This document shows positions 1 through 8,507 of a stretch of 10,468 nt of DNA, piece by piece; the first letter of the stretch is position 1; every line of letters begins with the position of its first letter. A model generated the notes under the pieces. The model ran no database searches, was not told the DNA's origin, and saw nothing but the letters and a program-made list of their open reading frames with translations. The DNA comes from Actinomycetes bacterium (GTDB taxonomy: Bacteria; Actinomycetota; Acidimicrobiia; Acidimicrobiales; RAAP-2): assembly GCA_021850345.1 (NCBI GenBank), contig JAJZMN010000205.1:1-10468 (forward strand). Reading direction: 5' to 3'. Both the position numbers and the translations under genes were made by a program.

Positions 1-896
1 GCATCTTTGATCGCGGCCTCGAACGGTCCGCGGCAGGCCTCGACGAGCTCCGCGGTCAGCTCGTTGAACTTCGCGCGGGTGAGCTGGACGTCGAGGTGCT
101 TGGGGCCCTCGGAGGTCGCGGTGATGAAGGGCAGGTTGATCTGGGTCTGCTGAACGCTCGACAGCTCGATCTTCGCCTTCTCAGCGGCTTCCTTCAGGCG
201 CTGGAGCGCCATCTTGTCGTTGGAGAGGTCGACGCCCTCGGTGTCCTTGAACGTCTTGACCAGCCAGTCGATGACCTTCTGGTCCCAGTCGTCGCCGCCG
301 AGGTGGGTGTTCCCCGACGTCGACTTCACCTCGAAAACGCCTTCGCCGATCTCGAGGATCGACACGTCGAAGGTGCCGCCGCCCAGGTCGAAGACGAGGA
401 CCGTGTGGTCCTTCTCCTCCTTGTCGAGGCCGTAAGCCAACGCGGCGGAGGTCGGCTCGTTGATGATGCGCAGGACCTCGAGACCCGCAATCTGGCCTGC
501 CTCCTTGGTGGCGGTGCGCTGCGCGTCGTCGAAGTAGGCGGGAACGGTGATGACCGCCTGGGTGACCGTGTCGCCGAGGTAGGCCTCGGCATCGCGCTTC
601 AGCTTGCCCAAGATGCGCGCGGAGATCTCCTGTGCCGTGTACTTCTTTCCGTCGATGTCGATCGTCCACGAGGTGCCCATGTGGCGCTTCACGGAGCGGA
701 TCGTGCGGTCCGGGTTCGTGATCGCCTGACGCTTGGCGACCTCGCCGACGAGGACCTCGCCGGCCTTGGAGAACGCGACGACCGATGGGGTCGTCCTGCC
801 GCCCTCGGCGTTGGGGATGACGACGGGCTCGCCCGCCTCCAGCACGCTCACCACGGAGTTCGTGGTCCCCAGGTCGATTCCGACCGCCCTTGCCAT
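1..896 (-). CDS. dnaK: Molecular chaperone DnaK (Hsp70), N-terminal part, cut by the window edge
   Basis: Cytoplasmic ATP-dependent chaperone that folds and protects proteins with DnaJ and GrpE. The first 298 codons are present, about half of a usual ~620-residue DnaK, so only the nucleotide-binding domain is seen. The protein opens [17 protein letters not shown], which holds the phosphate-1 loop. It continues with [30 protein letters not shown], then [12 protein letters not shown] (Asp near residue 170) and [11 protein letters not shown]; all are Hsp70 hallmarks and the frame is intact. The ATG at 896 is chosen because the protein starts exactly where actinobacterial DnaK does and a GAGAGGTAGG-like ribosome-binding site lies just upstream. 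The gene is transcribed leftwards; in actinobacteria grpE, dnaJ and hspR usually follow, which would be beyond the left edge. Identity is very secure. Confidence 0.98.
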   Translation of the reverse strand, partial: MARAVGIDLGTTNSVVSVLEAGEPVVIPNAEGGRTTPSVVAFSKAGEVLVGEVAKRQAITNPDRTIRSVKRHMGTSWTIDIDGKKYTAQEISARILGKLKRDAEAYLGDTVTQAVITVPAYFDDAQRTATKEAGQIAGLEVLRIINEPTSAALAYGLDKEEKDHTVLVFDLGGGTFDVSILEIGEGVFEVKSTSGNTHLGGDDWDQKVIDWLVKTFKDTEGVDLSNDKMALQRLKEAAEKAKIELSSVQQTQINLPFITATSEGPKHLDVQLTRAKFNELTAELVEACRGPFEAAIKD

Positions 897-961
897 GGCA
901 CTACCTACCTCTCTCGCGCCATGCCGGCGCGTCGAATGCCTGTACCTCGTTCGTGTCCATC

Positions 962-967
962 AGTATA
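962..967 (-). promoter_or_regulatory. Candidate dnaK -10 element (TATACT)
   Basis: Reading the minus strand, TATACT lies about 66 nt upstream of the dnaK ATG in an unusually AT-rich island for this window. A CTGTCA hexamer (4 of 6 matches to the -35 consensus) sits 19 nt further upstream. The predicted leader is about 60 nt. The -10 match is good and the -35 is weak; this is an inference from sequence alone. Confidence 0.5.
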
Positions 968-972
968 ACAAA

Positions 973-991
973 CTTGAGTGTCATTGTGACA
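973..991. promoter_or_regulatory. Candidate HspR-like half-site with adjoining inverted repeat upstream of dnaK
   Basis: The plus strand reads CTTGAGT at 973-979, identical to one arm of the actinobacterial HAIR element (CTTGAGT-N7-ACTCAAG) bound by the heat-shock repressor HspR. The second arm is not conserved at the expected spacing. Overlapping it is a perfect inverted repeat, TGTCA (979-983), TTG, TGACA (987-991). Both lie just upstream of the TATACT -10, where a repressor would block RNA polymerase. The HspR assignment is tentative because only one arm is present. Confidence 0.4.
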
Positions 992-1036
992 GCTTGGTTG
1001 ATGCGTATGAGCACAGGATAGAGGCTGCCTTCCACG

Positions 1037-1064
1037 CCGGCGCCGCCCGTGTCGGCGGCGCCGG
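1037..1064 (-). terminator. GC-rich hairpin between glpK and dnaK, candidate glpK terminator
   Basis: CCGGCGCCGCC (1037-1047) and GGCGGCGCCGG (1054-1064) are perfect 11-bp complements around a 6-nt CGTGTC loop. The hairpin lies about 157 nt past the glpK stop and upstream of the dnaK promoter, so it could end glpK transcripts. There is no U-tract after it, as is common in GC-rich actinobacteria, which keeps confidence moderate. Confidence 0.45.
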
Positions 1065-1168
1065 TCGGGCCGCGGCCGATCGGAGCGTCCGGTGGCACTT
1101 CGGGCGCCAGCGTGACCGGGCACCGTGCGTGACCGAATGCGACCGGCCCAGAGACCTCGGTCGACCTC

Positions 1169-1204
1169 GGTCACTTGGCGGGCCACATGGCGGGTCACTT
1201 GGCG
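1169..1204. repeat. Three tandem 12-bp units downstream of glpK
   Basis: GGTCACTTGGCG (1169-1180), GGCCACATGGCG (1181-1192) and GGTCACTTGGCG (1193-1204) follow each other without a gap. The outer copies are identical and the middle one differs at two positions. The block lies 17 nt past the glpK stop codon. With the hairpin and the dnaK promoter it accounts for the recognisable content of the 324-bp dnaK-glpK spacer; nothing there looks coding. Confidence 0.85.
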
Positions 1205-1220
1205 CGACGGGAACGCCGCG

Positions 1221-2762
1221 TCAGTCCCACCCCCGGGCGCGCTCGACCGCCCGGAGCCACAGGGCGTACGACGCGTCGGCGGTCACTCGGTCGACGCGGG
1301 GAGTGCACTCGATCGCCGGCTCCCAACGCGAGACGAGCTCCTCCAAGTCCCCAGAGACCCCTTCTGCGAGACCGGCGAGCATCGCGGCACCGAGCGCAGT
1401 CGACTCGATCGATCGAGGGCGGACGACCGGCACCTGCAATTGGTCTGCCTGGAGCTGAAGGAGGAGCTCCATGACCGCCGCTCCACCATCGGCGCGCAGC
1501 TGGGGAATCGGCGAACCGAGGGCGTCGGTCACCGCCTCCACCATGTCACGCACGCCGAAGGCCATCGCCTCGACCACCGCCCGGGCGAGCTGCGCGCGAC
1601 CGACCCCGCGCGTGATCCCGATCGCCGTCCCCCGTGCGTGCGGGTCCCACCATGGGCTGCCGAGCCCGGCGAACGCCGGCACCAGGACCAGGCCACCGGC
1701 GTCGCCAACCGACGCGGCGAGGGGTCCGACTTCCTCGGCATGCTCGATCACTCCGAGACCGTCGCGCAGCCATTGGATCGCCGCCCCCGCGACGAACGTC
1801 GACGCCTCGATGGCGTAGGCGACGTCTGGCCGGCCGGCGCGGCTCCCATGGCCTCCGAGGTCCCACGCGACGGTGACGAGCACGCCGTCGTGCGGGGCGG
1901 GACACGACGAACCCGCGTGCACCAGCAGGAAGCTCCCAGTCCCATAGGTCACCTTCGCCATGCCGAGGTCCACGCACCCCTGGGCAAACAAGGCTGCCTG
2001 CTGATCGCCGATCACGCCACTGATCGGCACGCCGGCCAGCGCGTCGAAAGATCTGCGCGCCGAGCGGCCCGCGACATGGCGAGCGGCCACCGTGCCGACG
2101 CGACCGCACGACGGCCGCACCTCGGGCAGGGCGGTCGTAGGGATCCCGAAGACGGCGCAGAGCTCAGGTGTCCATGCTCGAGCGCGGATGTCGAAAAGCA
2201 GCGTGCGCGACGCGTTCGACACGTCGGTCACGAACACGTCGCCTCCGGTGAGGCAGAAGAGGAGCCACGCGTCCACGGTGCCGAGGCACAGGACGCCAGG
2301 GGCCAGGTCGCCGTTGCGGAGGCCTCCCTCTTGCAACAGCCACTCGAACTTCGTCGCAGAGAAGTACGGGTCCAGGACCAGCCCCGTGCGCTCACGCACG
2401 AGCGGAAGCAGCCCGGCGCGTGCGAGCTCTTCGCATCGCGCCGCAGTTCTCCGGTCCTGCCACACGATGGCTGCGTGGAGAGGTCGACCGCTCTTGCGGT
2501 CCCACGCCACGGCGGTCTCCCGCTGGTTCGTGAGCCCGATCGCCGCGATGGTCTCTCCCCGGGCGTCGAGCGCACTTGCCACCTCCGCCAGCGTCTCCAC
2601 CACATGGGACCAGATCTCTTCGGGATCCTGCTCGACCCACCCAGGTCTCGGAAAGTGCTGCGTGAGGGTCCGGTACGCGACGGCCGTGAGGGCACCGGAC
2701 TCGTCGAAGGCGACCGTGCGCACGCCGGTCGTCCCGGCATCGATGGCGAGCACCGAGGCCAC
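1221..2762 (-). CDS. glpK: Glycerol kinase
   Basis: Cytoplasmic FGGY-family kinase that converts glycerol and ATP to sn-glycerol 3-phosphate. From the chosen GTG start it has 513 residues, close to the usual ~500. Visible motifs: VLAIDAGTTGVR (4-15, phosphate loop), GLTNQRET (76-83, with glycerol-binding Arg81 and Glu82), WQDRR (101-105), LDPYFSATKFEWLL (130-143, Tyr133), GDQQAALF (252-259, catalytic Asp253), YGTGSFLLV (273-281), and VPAFAGLGSPWWDP (361-374). The DPYFSATK and GDQQ signatures separate glycerol kinase from xylulokinase and other FGGY members. The reading frame stays open upstream to 3068 but that part has no family similarity. GTG 2762 places the conserved core at the N-terminus; GTG 2753 is an alternative. 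No strong ribosome-binding site is seen, but a TAGCTT -10-like hexamer lies 8 nt upstream, so a leaderless transcript is possible. Residues ~300-312 look like a short insertion. No glpF or glpD is adjacent. Confidence 0.95.
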   Translation of the reverse strand: MASVLAIDAGTTGVRTVAFDESGALTAVAYRTLTQHFPRPGWVEQDPEEIWSHVVETLAEVASALDARGETIAAIGLTNQRETAVAWDRKSGRPLHAAIVWQDRRTAARCEELARAGLLPLVRERTGLVLDPYFSATKFEWLLQEGGLRNGDLAPGVLCLGTVDAWLLFCLTGGDVFVTDVSNASRTLLFDIRARAWTPELCAVFGIPTTALPEVRPSCGRVGTVAARHVAGRSARRSFDALAGVPISGVIGDQQAALFAQGCVDLGMAKVTYGTGSFLLVHAGSSCPAPHDGVLVTVAWDLGGHGSRAGRPDVAYAIEASTFVAGAAIQWLRDGLGVIEHAEEVGPLAASVGDAGGLVLVPAFAGLGSPWWDPHARGTAIGITRGVGRAQLARAVVEAMAFGVRDMVEAVTDALGSPIPQLRADGGAAVMELLLQLQADQLQVPVVRPRSIESTALGAAMLAGLAEGVSGDLEELVSRWEPAIECTPRVDRVTADASYALWLRAVERARGWD

Positions 2763-2906
2763 GACTCTGAAAGCTACCGAGCGACGGACACCTCCAGGAT
2801 CCACGGCAGTGGCCTCACAGCCGGCCTTCACCCAGGGAGCACCAACGAGGACTGCTCCGGACTGCGGCACCGCGAGGACTCCCCATCGATCATGCACCGC
2901 TCGATC

Positions 2907-2926
2907 GCGCCGCATCAGCGCGGCGC
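2907..2926. other. Inverted repeat in the glpK/hydrolase divergent spacer
   Basis: GCGCCGC (2907-2913) and GCGGCGC (2920-2926) are perfect 7-bp complements around a 6-nt ATCAGC loop. They lie in the 257-bp spacer between the divergent glpK and hydrolase genes, so this could be a regulatory site or just GC-rich background. No clear promoter pair stands out; a TACACT hexamer at 3000-3005 is the only -10-like candidate on the plus strand. Confidence 0.25.
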
Positions 2927-3019
2927 TCCTCGACCATCGGTCGTCCCGAGACCATGGCGCGCCGCGCGAGCCCGCACCGGTCCCAGCGAGCAGGCGACCT
3001 ACACTCGGTGCCGGCCTGA

Positions 3020-4162
3020 ATGCCGCAAGAGGGGAGCGCAGCTGTAAGCGGGATGGGACGGCGGGCACACGGCAGGAGGCGGCGAGCTCGCCGGGGAGCG
3101 GTCACGGCGGGAGTGGCGCTCCTCGTCGCGGCCGGGGTCTGGTACGCAGCCATCGGGCATAGCGAGCTCTCCAACGGGTCGCCGAGCACCACGACCACGC
3201 GCGCCCCGGCGACCCTCCCCGCGCCCCGGAGCACGACCACTGCTCCTGCACCGAGGACCACCACGTCGTCGTCGGCCGCGGCACCGCAGGCGATCGGCAC
3301 TTTCAAGGTCACGACAGCCCGGCTCACACTCGTCGAAGACCCCGGACCCTCCCAGCGGTCCCTGCCGACGACGATCTGGTTCCCCGTGGTCGCTGGCAGA
3401 CGACCGCTCCTCGTCTTCTCGCAGGGCTTCTGGGAGCCCGTCTCGACCTACCAGACGCTCCTCACGGATTGGGCATCGGCGGGCTTCGTCGTCGCCGCGC
3501 CGACCTATCCCCACACCACACGGCCTCCGCACCCCTACACACGGTCCACACCCACAGGGACAACAGTCGTCGACGGGAAGGACATCGTGAACCATCCAGC
3601 CGACCTTCGCTTCGTCATCCAGTCGGTGCTCGACTACGCCGCGCAGCGTGGCAACGCGCTGTTCGGGCGCATCGACCCGAGCGCGATCGGCCTCGTCGGG
3701 CACTCCGACGGCGGCGACGTCAGCCTCGCCGTCGCGGCAGACTCTGCCGACCTCACACCCAGGGTCAAGGCGGTCGCCGTGCTGTCGGGGGCCGAGCTCG
3801 CGAACTACTTCGGAGGGACCTACTACACACCGACGGTGCCGGCGGTCCCCCTGCTCGCCGTGCAGAGCAGGACAGACACGGTCAACTACCCGTCGTGCAG
3901 CGTGCAGCTCTACGACGGCGCCCCGCAGCCGAAGTGGTACCTCGAGCTCGCCGGCGCGAGCCACCTCGGCGGTTACACCACAGCACCGTGGCGCACAGTC
4001 GTGGCCCAGGTCGTCACTCGCTTCTTCGAGGCCGAGCTGGCCCACGAGCCCACTGCCATGCAAGGCATCTCGTCGGTGGCGGACACGAGCGTCTCGACCA
4101 TCTCGAACGGACCCACCGCGCCTGCACAGCCAGGCACACCGACCTGCGACGCCGCGCCCTGA
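3020..4162 (+). CDS. Membrane-anchored alpha/beta hydrolase (PAF-acetylhydrolase/chlorophyllase-like)
   Basis: Probable serine hydrolase acting outside the membrane; its substrate is unknown. The 380-residue protein has an Arg-rich cytoplasmic N-terminus (14-25), one hydrophobic segment (about 26-45, AVTAGVALLVAAGVWYAA) and a Thr/Pro/Ser-rich linker (about 50-88), followed by the catalytic domain. The domain shows an oxyanion-type strand LLVFSQGFWEP (130-140), the nucleophile elbow GHSDGG with Ser229, a likely acid Asp286 in QSRTD, and His315 in GASHLGG. Order and spacing fit a Ser-Asp-His triad in the lipase/dienelactone-hydrolase-like group. The segment lacks a cysteine lipobox and an obvious cleavage site, so a signal anchor is likeliest. 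The start is uncertain: ATG 3020 has no good ribosome-binding site, and ATG 3053 (residue 12) is equally possible and keeps the anchor. It is divergent from glpK and followed after 183 bp by another exported protein. Confidence 0.85.
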   Translation: MPQEGSAAVSGMGRRAHGRRRRARRGAVTAGVALLVAAGVWYAAIGHSELSNGSPSTTTTRAPATLPAPRSTTTAPAPRTTTSSSAAAPQAIGTFKVTTARLTLVEDPGPSQRSLPTTIWFPVVAGRRPLLVFSQGFWEPVSTYQTLLTDWASAGFVVAAPTYPHTTRPPHPYTRSTPTGTTVVDGKDIVNHPADLRFVIQSVLDYAAQRGNALFGRIDPSAIGLVGHSDGGDVSLAVAADSADLTPRVKAVAVLSGAELANYFGGTYYTPTVPAVPLLAVQSRTDTVNYPSCSVQLYDGAPQPKWYLELAGASHLGGYTTAPWRTVVAQVVTRFFEAELAHEPTAMQGISSVADTSVSTISNGPTAPAQPGTPTCDAAP

Positions 4163-4187
4163 GCCCGCATCGGCTCGCCCGCGCCGT

Positions 4188-4248
4188 GATGCCGCTGGCA
4201 TCCGGCGCTTCGCCGCCGCGTTCCCGACGGCGCCCTTGGTTGCAAGGG
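4188..4248 (+). terminator. Cluster of three small hairpins after the hydrolase gene
   Basis: Three perfect stems follow the hydrolase stop: GATGCC-GCT-GGCATC (4188-4202), CGGCG-CTT-CGCCG (4203-4215) and CCCTTG-GTTG-CAAGGG (4233-4248). No U-tract follows. They may together end the hydrolase transcript or shape the leader of the next gene. Each stem is only 5-6 bp, so this is tentative. Confidence 0.35.
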
Positions 4249-4268
4249 AGCCTGATCGGGCACACACT

Positions 4269-4306
4269 CACTACTGCCGTTCACGTGCACTACTGCCGTT
4301 CACGTG
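4269..4306. repeat. Two perfect tandem 19-bp repeats, each with a CACGTG core
   Basis: CACTACTGCCGTTCACGTG occurs at 4269-4287 and again, identical, at 4288-4306. Each copy ends in the palindrome CACGTG, so two palindromes lie 19 bp apart, close to two helical turns. The block sits 40-77 bp upstream of the lipoprotein start, a position suited to a paired operator. It may equally be a recent slippage duplication. Confidence 0.85.
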
Positions 4307-4345
4307 CGCTGCGGCGCGGCACACGACGGCACAGGAGGTGCGCTG

Positions 4346-5596
4346 GTGAGCAGAACGACGCGACGACCGGGGCGCCTGTACACGGCGTCCATGGCGGTGC
4401 TCGTCGGAGGCGCGCTCCTCGCGAGCTGCTCGAACAGCCCGTCGGCGGCCCCTCACCACGCACCGCGTCGACCGACGACCCGATCGTCGACGACCCGATC
4501 GTCGACGACCACGAGCTCGACGACCACGAGCTCGACGACTACGACCACGGCCCCGCCGACGCCCGTGCCCACAGGCTTCTCCCCGTCGTCGGTGACGTTC
4601 GTCTCCGCAGACGCGGGCTGGGCGATCGGCACCGTTCCCACCAGCACTGGCAGCGCGCTCGCCGTCGTGCACACGACCGACGGGGGCGTCACGTGGTCCG
4701 TCAGTCCTGCCCCGCCGGTGGGCTTCGGTGCGCACGGCACAACCCATGCGGCGCGCATCCGCTTCGCCAACGCTGACGACGGGTGGATCACCACGCCGCC
4801 ATCCGGTTCGACAAGCCACTTCTCCAACACCATGTGGTGGACGAACGACGGCGGCGCGACCTGGCGGCAGGTCGCCGTACCGGGCGGAGGCAACATCGCC
4901 GCGCTCGAGGCGTCCGACAGCGTCGCCCAGCTGGTCACCATCTCCCCGGCGACAGCCGGCGTCCACCTCTACTCGACGCCGGCCTCCAAGGAGGCCTGGA
5001 CCGAATCTTCCACCAGCCTCCCCGTCGGCGCCGGTCCGGTACCGCAAGCCGATCTGCTCCTCAATGGCCGGAGCGGCTGGGTGGTGGTCGTCAACCGCAC
5101 CGTGATCGCCGGGGCGCGTCTCGCGCAGGGGATCTGGCAGCGATGGACACCGCCGTGCCGCGGCGCCAAGGGCGCGGCAGCCATCACCGCCTCTTCGACA
5201 ACGAACCTCGCGGCCGTGTGCAACGAGGGCGTGTGGGGACCGCCGCCGGCGGGGTTCACCGCCGCGTCCTGGCTCTGCACTTCCGACGACGGCGGCAACT
5301 ACTTCGCCCCCGTGGGCCAGATCGCGTCGGGCGCGATCGGTGACAACGCCTCGTCGGCGGCCTCCCCCCCCGCCCACCCCGACGTCGTCGTGGTAGGCGG
5401 GAGCGGGCTTGCTGCCACCTTCGACGGCGGCCGCACGTGGAAGACCGTCTACACCTCGCCCTCGGGGCACGGCGTGCGCGTCGTCGGGTTCACGACGGCC
5501 GCACAGGGCGTGGCCATCGTGACAGGCACGACCAGCGTCTCGACGCTGCTCATGACGCGCAACGGCGGCGCGACATGGAGCCCTGTCAGCTTCTGA
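4346..5596 (+). CDS. Lipoprotein with Asp-box (BNR/YCF48-like) beta-propeller repeats
   Basis: Predicted surface lipoprotein of 416 residues; function unknown. GTG 4346 is chosen because AGGAGGTG (4333-4340) precedes it at good spacing and it gives a compact signal: basic SRTTRRPGR, hydrophobic AVLVGGALL, then lipobox L-A-S-C with lipidated Cys28. A Thr/Ser-rich linker (about 43-69) follows, encoded by 15-bp DNA repeats. The rest carries at least five Asp-box-like turns of the S/T-x-D/N-x-G-G-x-T-W type: TTDGGVTW (110-117), TNDGGATW (166-173), TSDDGGNYF (312-320), TFDGGRTW (358-365) and TRNGGATW (404-411). Such turns mark six- or seven-bladed propellers of the sialidase/photosystem-II-stability-factor fold. 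No sialidase catalytic Arg triad or FRIP motif is visible, so a binding or scaffold role is more likely than an enzyme. It may be co-transcribed with neighbours, but promoter-like sequences surround it. Confidence 0.85.
   Translation: MSRTTRRPGRLYTASMAVLVGGALLASCSNSPSAAPHHAPRRPTTRSSTTRSSTTTSSTTTSSTTTTTAPPTPVPTGFSPSSVTFVSADAGWAIGTVPTSTGSALAVVHTTDGGVTWSVSPAPPVGFGAHGTTHAARIRFANADDGWITTPPSGSTSHFSNTMWWTNDGGATWRQVAVPGGGNIAALEASDSVAQLVTISPATAGVHLYSTPASKEAWTESSTSLPVGAGPVPQADLLLNGRSGWVVVVNRTVIAGARLAQGIWQRWTPPCRGAKGAAAITASSTTNLAAVCNEGVWGPPPAGFTAASWLCTSDDGGNYFAPVGQIASGAIGDNASSAASPPAHPDVVVVGGSGLAATFDGGRTWKTVYTSPSGHGVRVVGFTTAAQGVAIVTGTTSVSTLLMTRNGGATWSPVSF
4474..4548 (+). repeat. Five in-frame 15-bp tandem units encoding the lipoprotein linker
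   Basis: Two copies of GACGACCCGATCGTC (4474-4503), two of GACGACCACGAGCTC (4504-4533) and a diverged unit GACGACTACGACCAC (4534-4548) follow directly. The 15-bp period adds five residues per unit and keeps the frame, so the Thr/Ser linker can lengthen or shorten by slippage without harming the protein. Confidence 0.85.
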
Positions 5597-5635
5597 GTCG
5601 CCGCGACACCGGTCAACAGGCGCTCCGGCCCTCGC

Positions 5636-5641
5636 TACGAT
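5636..5641 (+). promoter_or_regulatory. Candidate gpmA -10 element implying a leaderless transcript
   Basis: TACGAT ends 7 nt before the gpmA GTG, so transcription would begin at or next to the start codon. No ribosome-binding site is visible there, which agrees with a leaderless mRNA, common in actinobacteria. A weak -35-like GTCAAC lies at 5613-5618, with 17-nt spacing. Confidence 0.5.
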
Positions 5642-5648
5642 CGTCCGC

Positions 5649-6407
5649 GTGACGCTCGACCTCGTCCTCCTCCGCCATGGTGAGTCCCAATGGAACGCCG
5701 CGAACCTCTTCACCGGATGGACCGACGTCGACCTGTCTGCGGCGGGCGAAGCCGAGGCGATCGCGGCGGGGCGCCTCTTCGCCGAGACGCCCGATCTCGA
5801 CCTGCGCATCGTGCACACCTCGGTCCTCACCCGGGCGATCAAGACCGCCAACCTCGCGCTCGACGCTGCCGACCTCGCCTGGCTCCCCGTCCGCCGGCAC
5901 TGGCGACTGAACGAGCGCCACTACGGCAGCCTGCAGGGGCTGAACAAGAAGGAGACGGCCGAACGGTTCGGCCTCGAGCAAGTGACGCGGTGGCGCCGCA
6001 GCTACGACGAGCCACCGCCGCCCCTCGACGAGGGCGACGAGCGCCGCGCCGCGCGCGACCCGCGCTACCGCGACGTTCCTGCCCACGTGCTGCCGTCCAC
6101 CGAATGCCTCGCCGACGTCGTCGCACGCGTCCTGCCCTACTGGGACGACGTGATCGTGCCGGACCTCTACGCGGCGGGCGCCCGGGGAGGCGCGGTGCTC
6201 GTCGTCGCCCACGGCAACTCCATCCGGGCCCTCAGGAAGCACCTCGACCAGATCTCCGACGAGGACATCCTGGGACTCGAGATCCCCACCGGCATCCCCT
6301 ACCGCTACCGGTTCGGCAACGACCTCTCGGTGGCCGATGCCAGCTACCTCGGCGATCCGGCGGCAGCAGAGAGGGCTGCGGCGGCGGTCGCCCGCCAGGC
6401 GGGCTGA
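5649..6407 (+). CDS. gpmA: 2,3-bisphosphoglycerate-dependent phosphoglycerate mutase
   Basis: Glycolytic and gluconeogenic cytoplasmic enzyme that interconverts 3- and 2-phosphoglycerate through a phosphohistidine. The 252-residue length matches the dPGM family (about 250). Visible motifs: [10 protein letters not shown] (7-16) with the phosphorylated His10, [11 protein letters not shown] (20-30), [11 protein letters not shown] (57-67) with Arg62, [15 protein letters not shown] (86-100) with Glu89, and [16 protein letters not shown] (185-200) with His188. Together these give the full active site. The GTG start at 5649 places the first strand and RHGES at the normal distance from the N-terminus. 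It lies 52 nt after the lipoprotein stop but appears to have its own -10. It converges on glnB, with 51 nt between the stops. It is not linked to other glycolytic genes here. Confidence 0.97.
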   Translation: MTLDLVLLRHGESQWNAANLFTGWTDVDLSAAGEAEAIAAGRLFAETPDLDLRIVHTSVLTRAIKTANLALDAADLAWLPVRRHWRLNERHYGSLQGLNKKETAERFGLEQVTRWRRSYDEPPPPLDEGDERRAARDPRYRDVPAHVLPSTECLADVVARVLPYWDDVIVPDLYAAGARGGAVLVVAHGNSIRALRKHLDQISDEDILGLEIPTGIPYRYRFGNDLSVADASYLGDPAAAERAAAAVARQAG

Positions 6408-6431
6408 CGCCCGACGACCGCCGCCGGCGGC
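6400..6431. terminator. Possible short terminator between convergent gpmA and glnB
   Basis: A 5-bp stem, CGGGC-TGAC-GCCCG (6400-6413), spans the gpmA stop codon and is followed by the perfect 12-bp palindrome GCCGCCGGCGGC (6420-6431). Either could slow polymerase from both sides in this 51-bp convergent gap. There is no U-tract and the stems are short. Confidence 0.3.
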
Positions 6432-6438
6432 ACTGCCA

Positions 6439-8293
<1,855 letters not shown>

Positions 8294-8342
8294 CGCTCAT
8301 GCTCCTCTCTTCTGCGCGCGACGTTGCGCTCGGGCCAAGGGG

Positions 8343-8348
8343 AGTATG
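8343..8348 (-). promoter_or_regulatory. Candidate amt -10 element (CATACT)
   Basis: On the minus strand CATACT (4 of 6 matches to TATAAT) lies about 50 nt upstream of the amt GTG, predicting a start near 8336. There is no good -35, which fits a promoter that needs an activator. The GlnR-like box would then be centred near -41 or -42. Confidence 0.4.
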
Positions 8349-8358
8349 CGGGGCGCTC

Positions 8359-8396
8359 GTTTCGTGCCGACGACGCGCGTGTTTCGTGCGCGTGAA
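8359..8396 (-). promoter_or_regulatory. GlnR-type operator upstream of amt-glnB
   Basis: Read on the minus strand, four pentamers follow at exact 6-nt gaps: TTCAC (8396-8392), GAAAC (8385-8381), GTCGT (8374-8370) and GAAAC (8363-8359). The Streptomyces/Mycobacterium GlnR consensus is gTnAC-n6-GaAAC repeated with 22-bp phasing. Both GAAAC sites are perfect; the partner sites match partly (4/5 and 3/5). The 9-mer GTTTCGTGC recurs exactly 22 bp apart on the plus strand. Amt-glnB operons are classic GlnR targets, so the position fits. The box is 66-103 bp upstream of the amt start. Confidence 0.6.
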
Positions 8397-8465
8397 CTGA
8401 CGGCACGTGGCCCGCACCGCAACGAGCTTCCGAGGGCGACCATCCTCCCTCGCTCGTCGGTTCGC

Positions 8466-8471
8466 TACCAT
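8466..8471 (+). promoter_or_regulatory. Candidate -10 element for the enolase-family operon (TACCAT)
   Basis: TACCAT in the context CGCTACCATCG nearly repeats the CGCTACGATCG found just before gpmA. It predicts a start near 8478 and a leader of about 220 nt that contains the palindrome and the 16-bp array. No -35 is recognisable. Confidence 0.35.
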
Positions 8472-8487
8472 CGGCGGGCAGCAGGAC

Positions 8488-8500
8488 GATGCAATGCATC
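8488..8500. promoter_or_regulatory. Perfect 13-bp palindrome, candidate operator
   Basis: GATGCA-A-TGCATC is a perfect 6+1+6 inverted repeat, unusually AT-rich for this region. It lies about 10 nt downstream of the predicted transcription start and 8 nt before the 16-bp array. Size and position suit a dimeric repressor such as a GntR- or LacI-type catabolic regulator; which one is unknown. Confidence 0.4.
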
Positions 8501-8507
8501 CCCCAGG

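Noticed and set aside
1125..3047. 640-codon open frame on the plus strand opposite glpK
   Set aside because: It is antisense to a gene with full glycerol kinase motifs; its protein is Arg/His-rich with no recognisable domain, typical of GC-rich mirror frames.
2763..3068. N-terminal extension of glpK from an upstream start at 3068
   Set aside because: The extra ~102 residues are low-complexity with no family similarity, while GTG 2762 puts the conserved phosphate loop at the usual N-terminal position.
4304..4345. Upstream start for the lipoprotein at 4304
   Set aside because: It would put 14 extra residues before the signal peptide and begins inside the 19-bp repeat; GTG 4346 has an AGGAGG site and gives a normal lipoprotein signal.
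3469..4776. 435-codon open frame on the plus strand over the hydrolase and lipoprotein
   Set aside because: It overlaps two real genes in another frame, its product is dominated by Arg, and it shows no domain.
8298..8300. ATG at 8300 as an alternative amt start
   Set aside because: It is out of frame with amt and only 1 nt from the ribosome-binding site.
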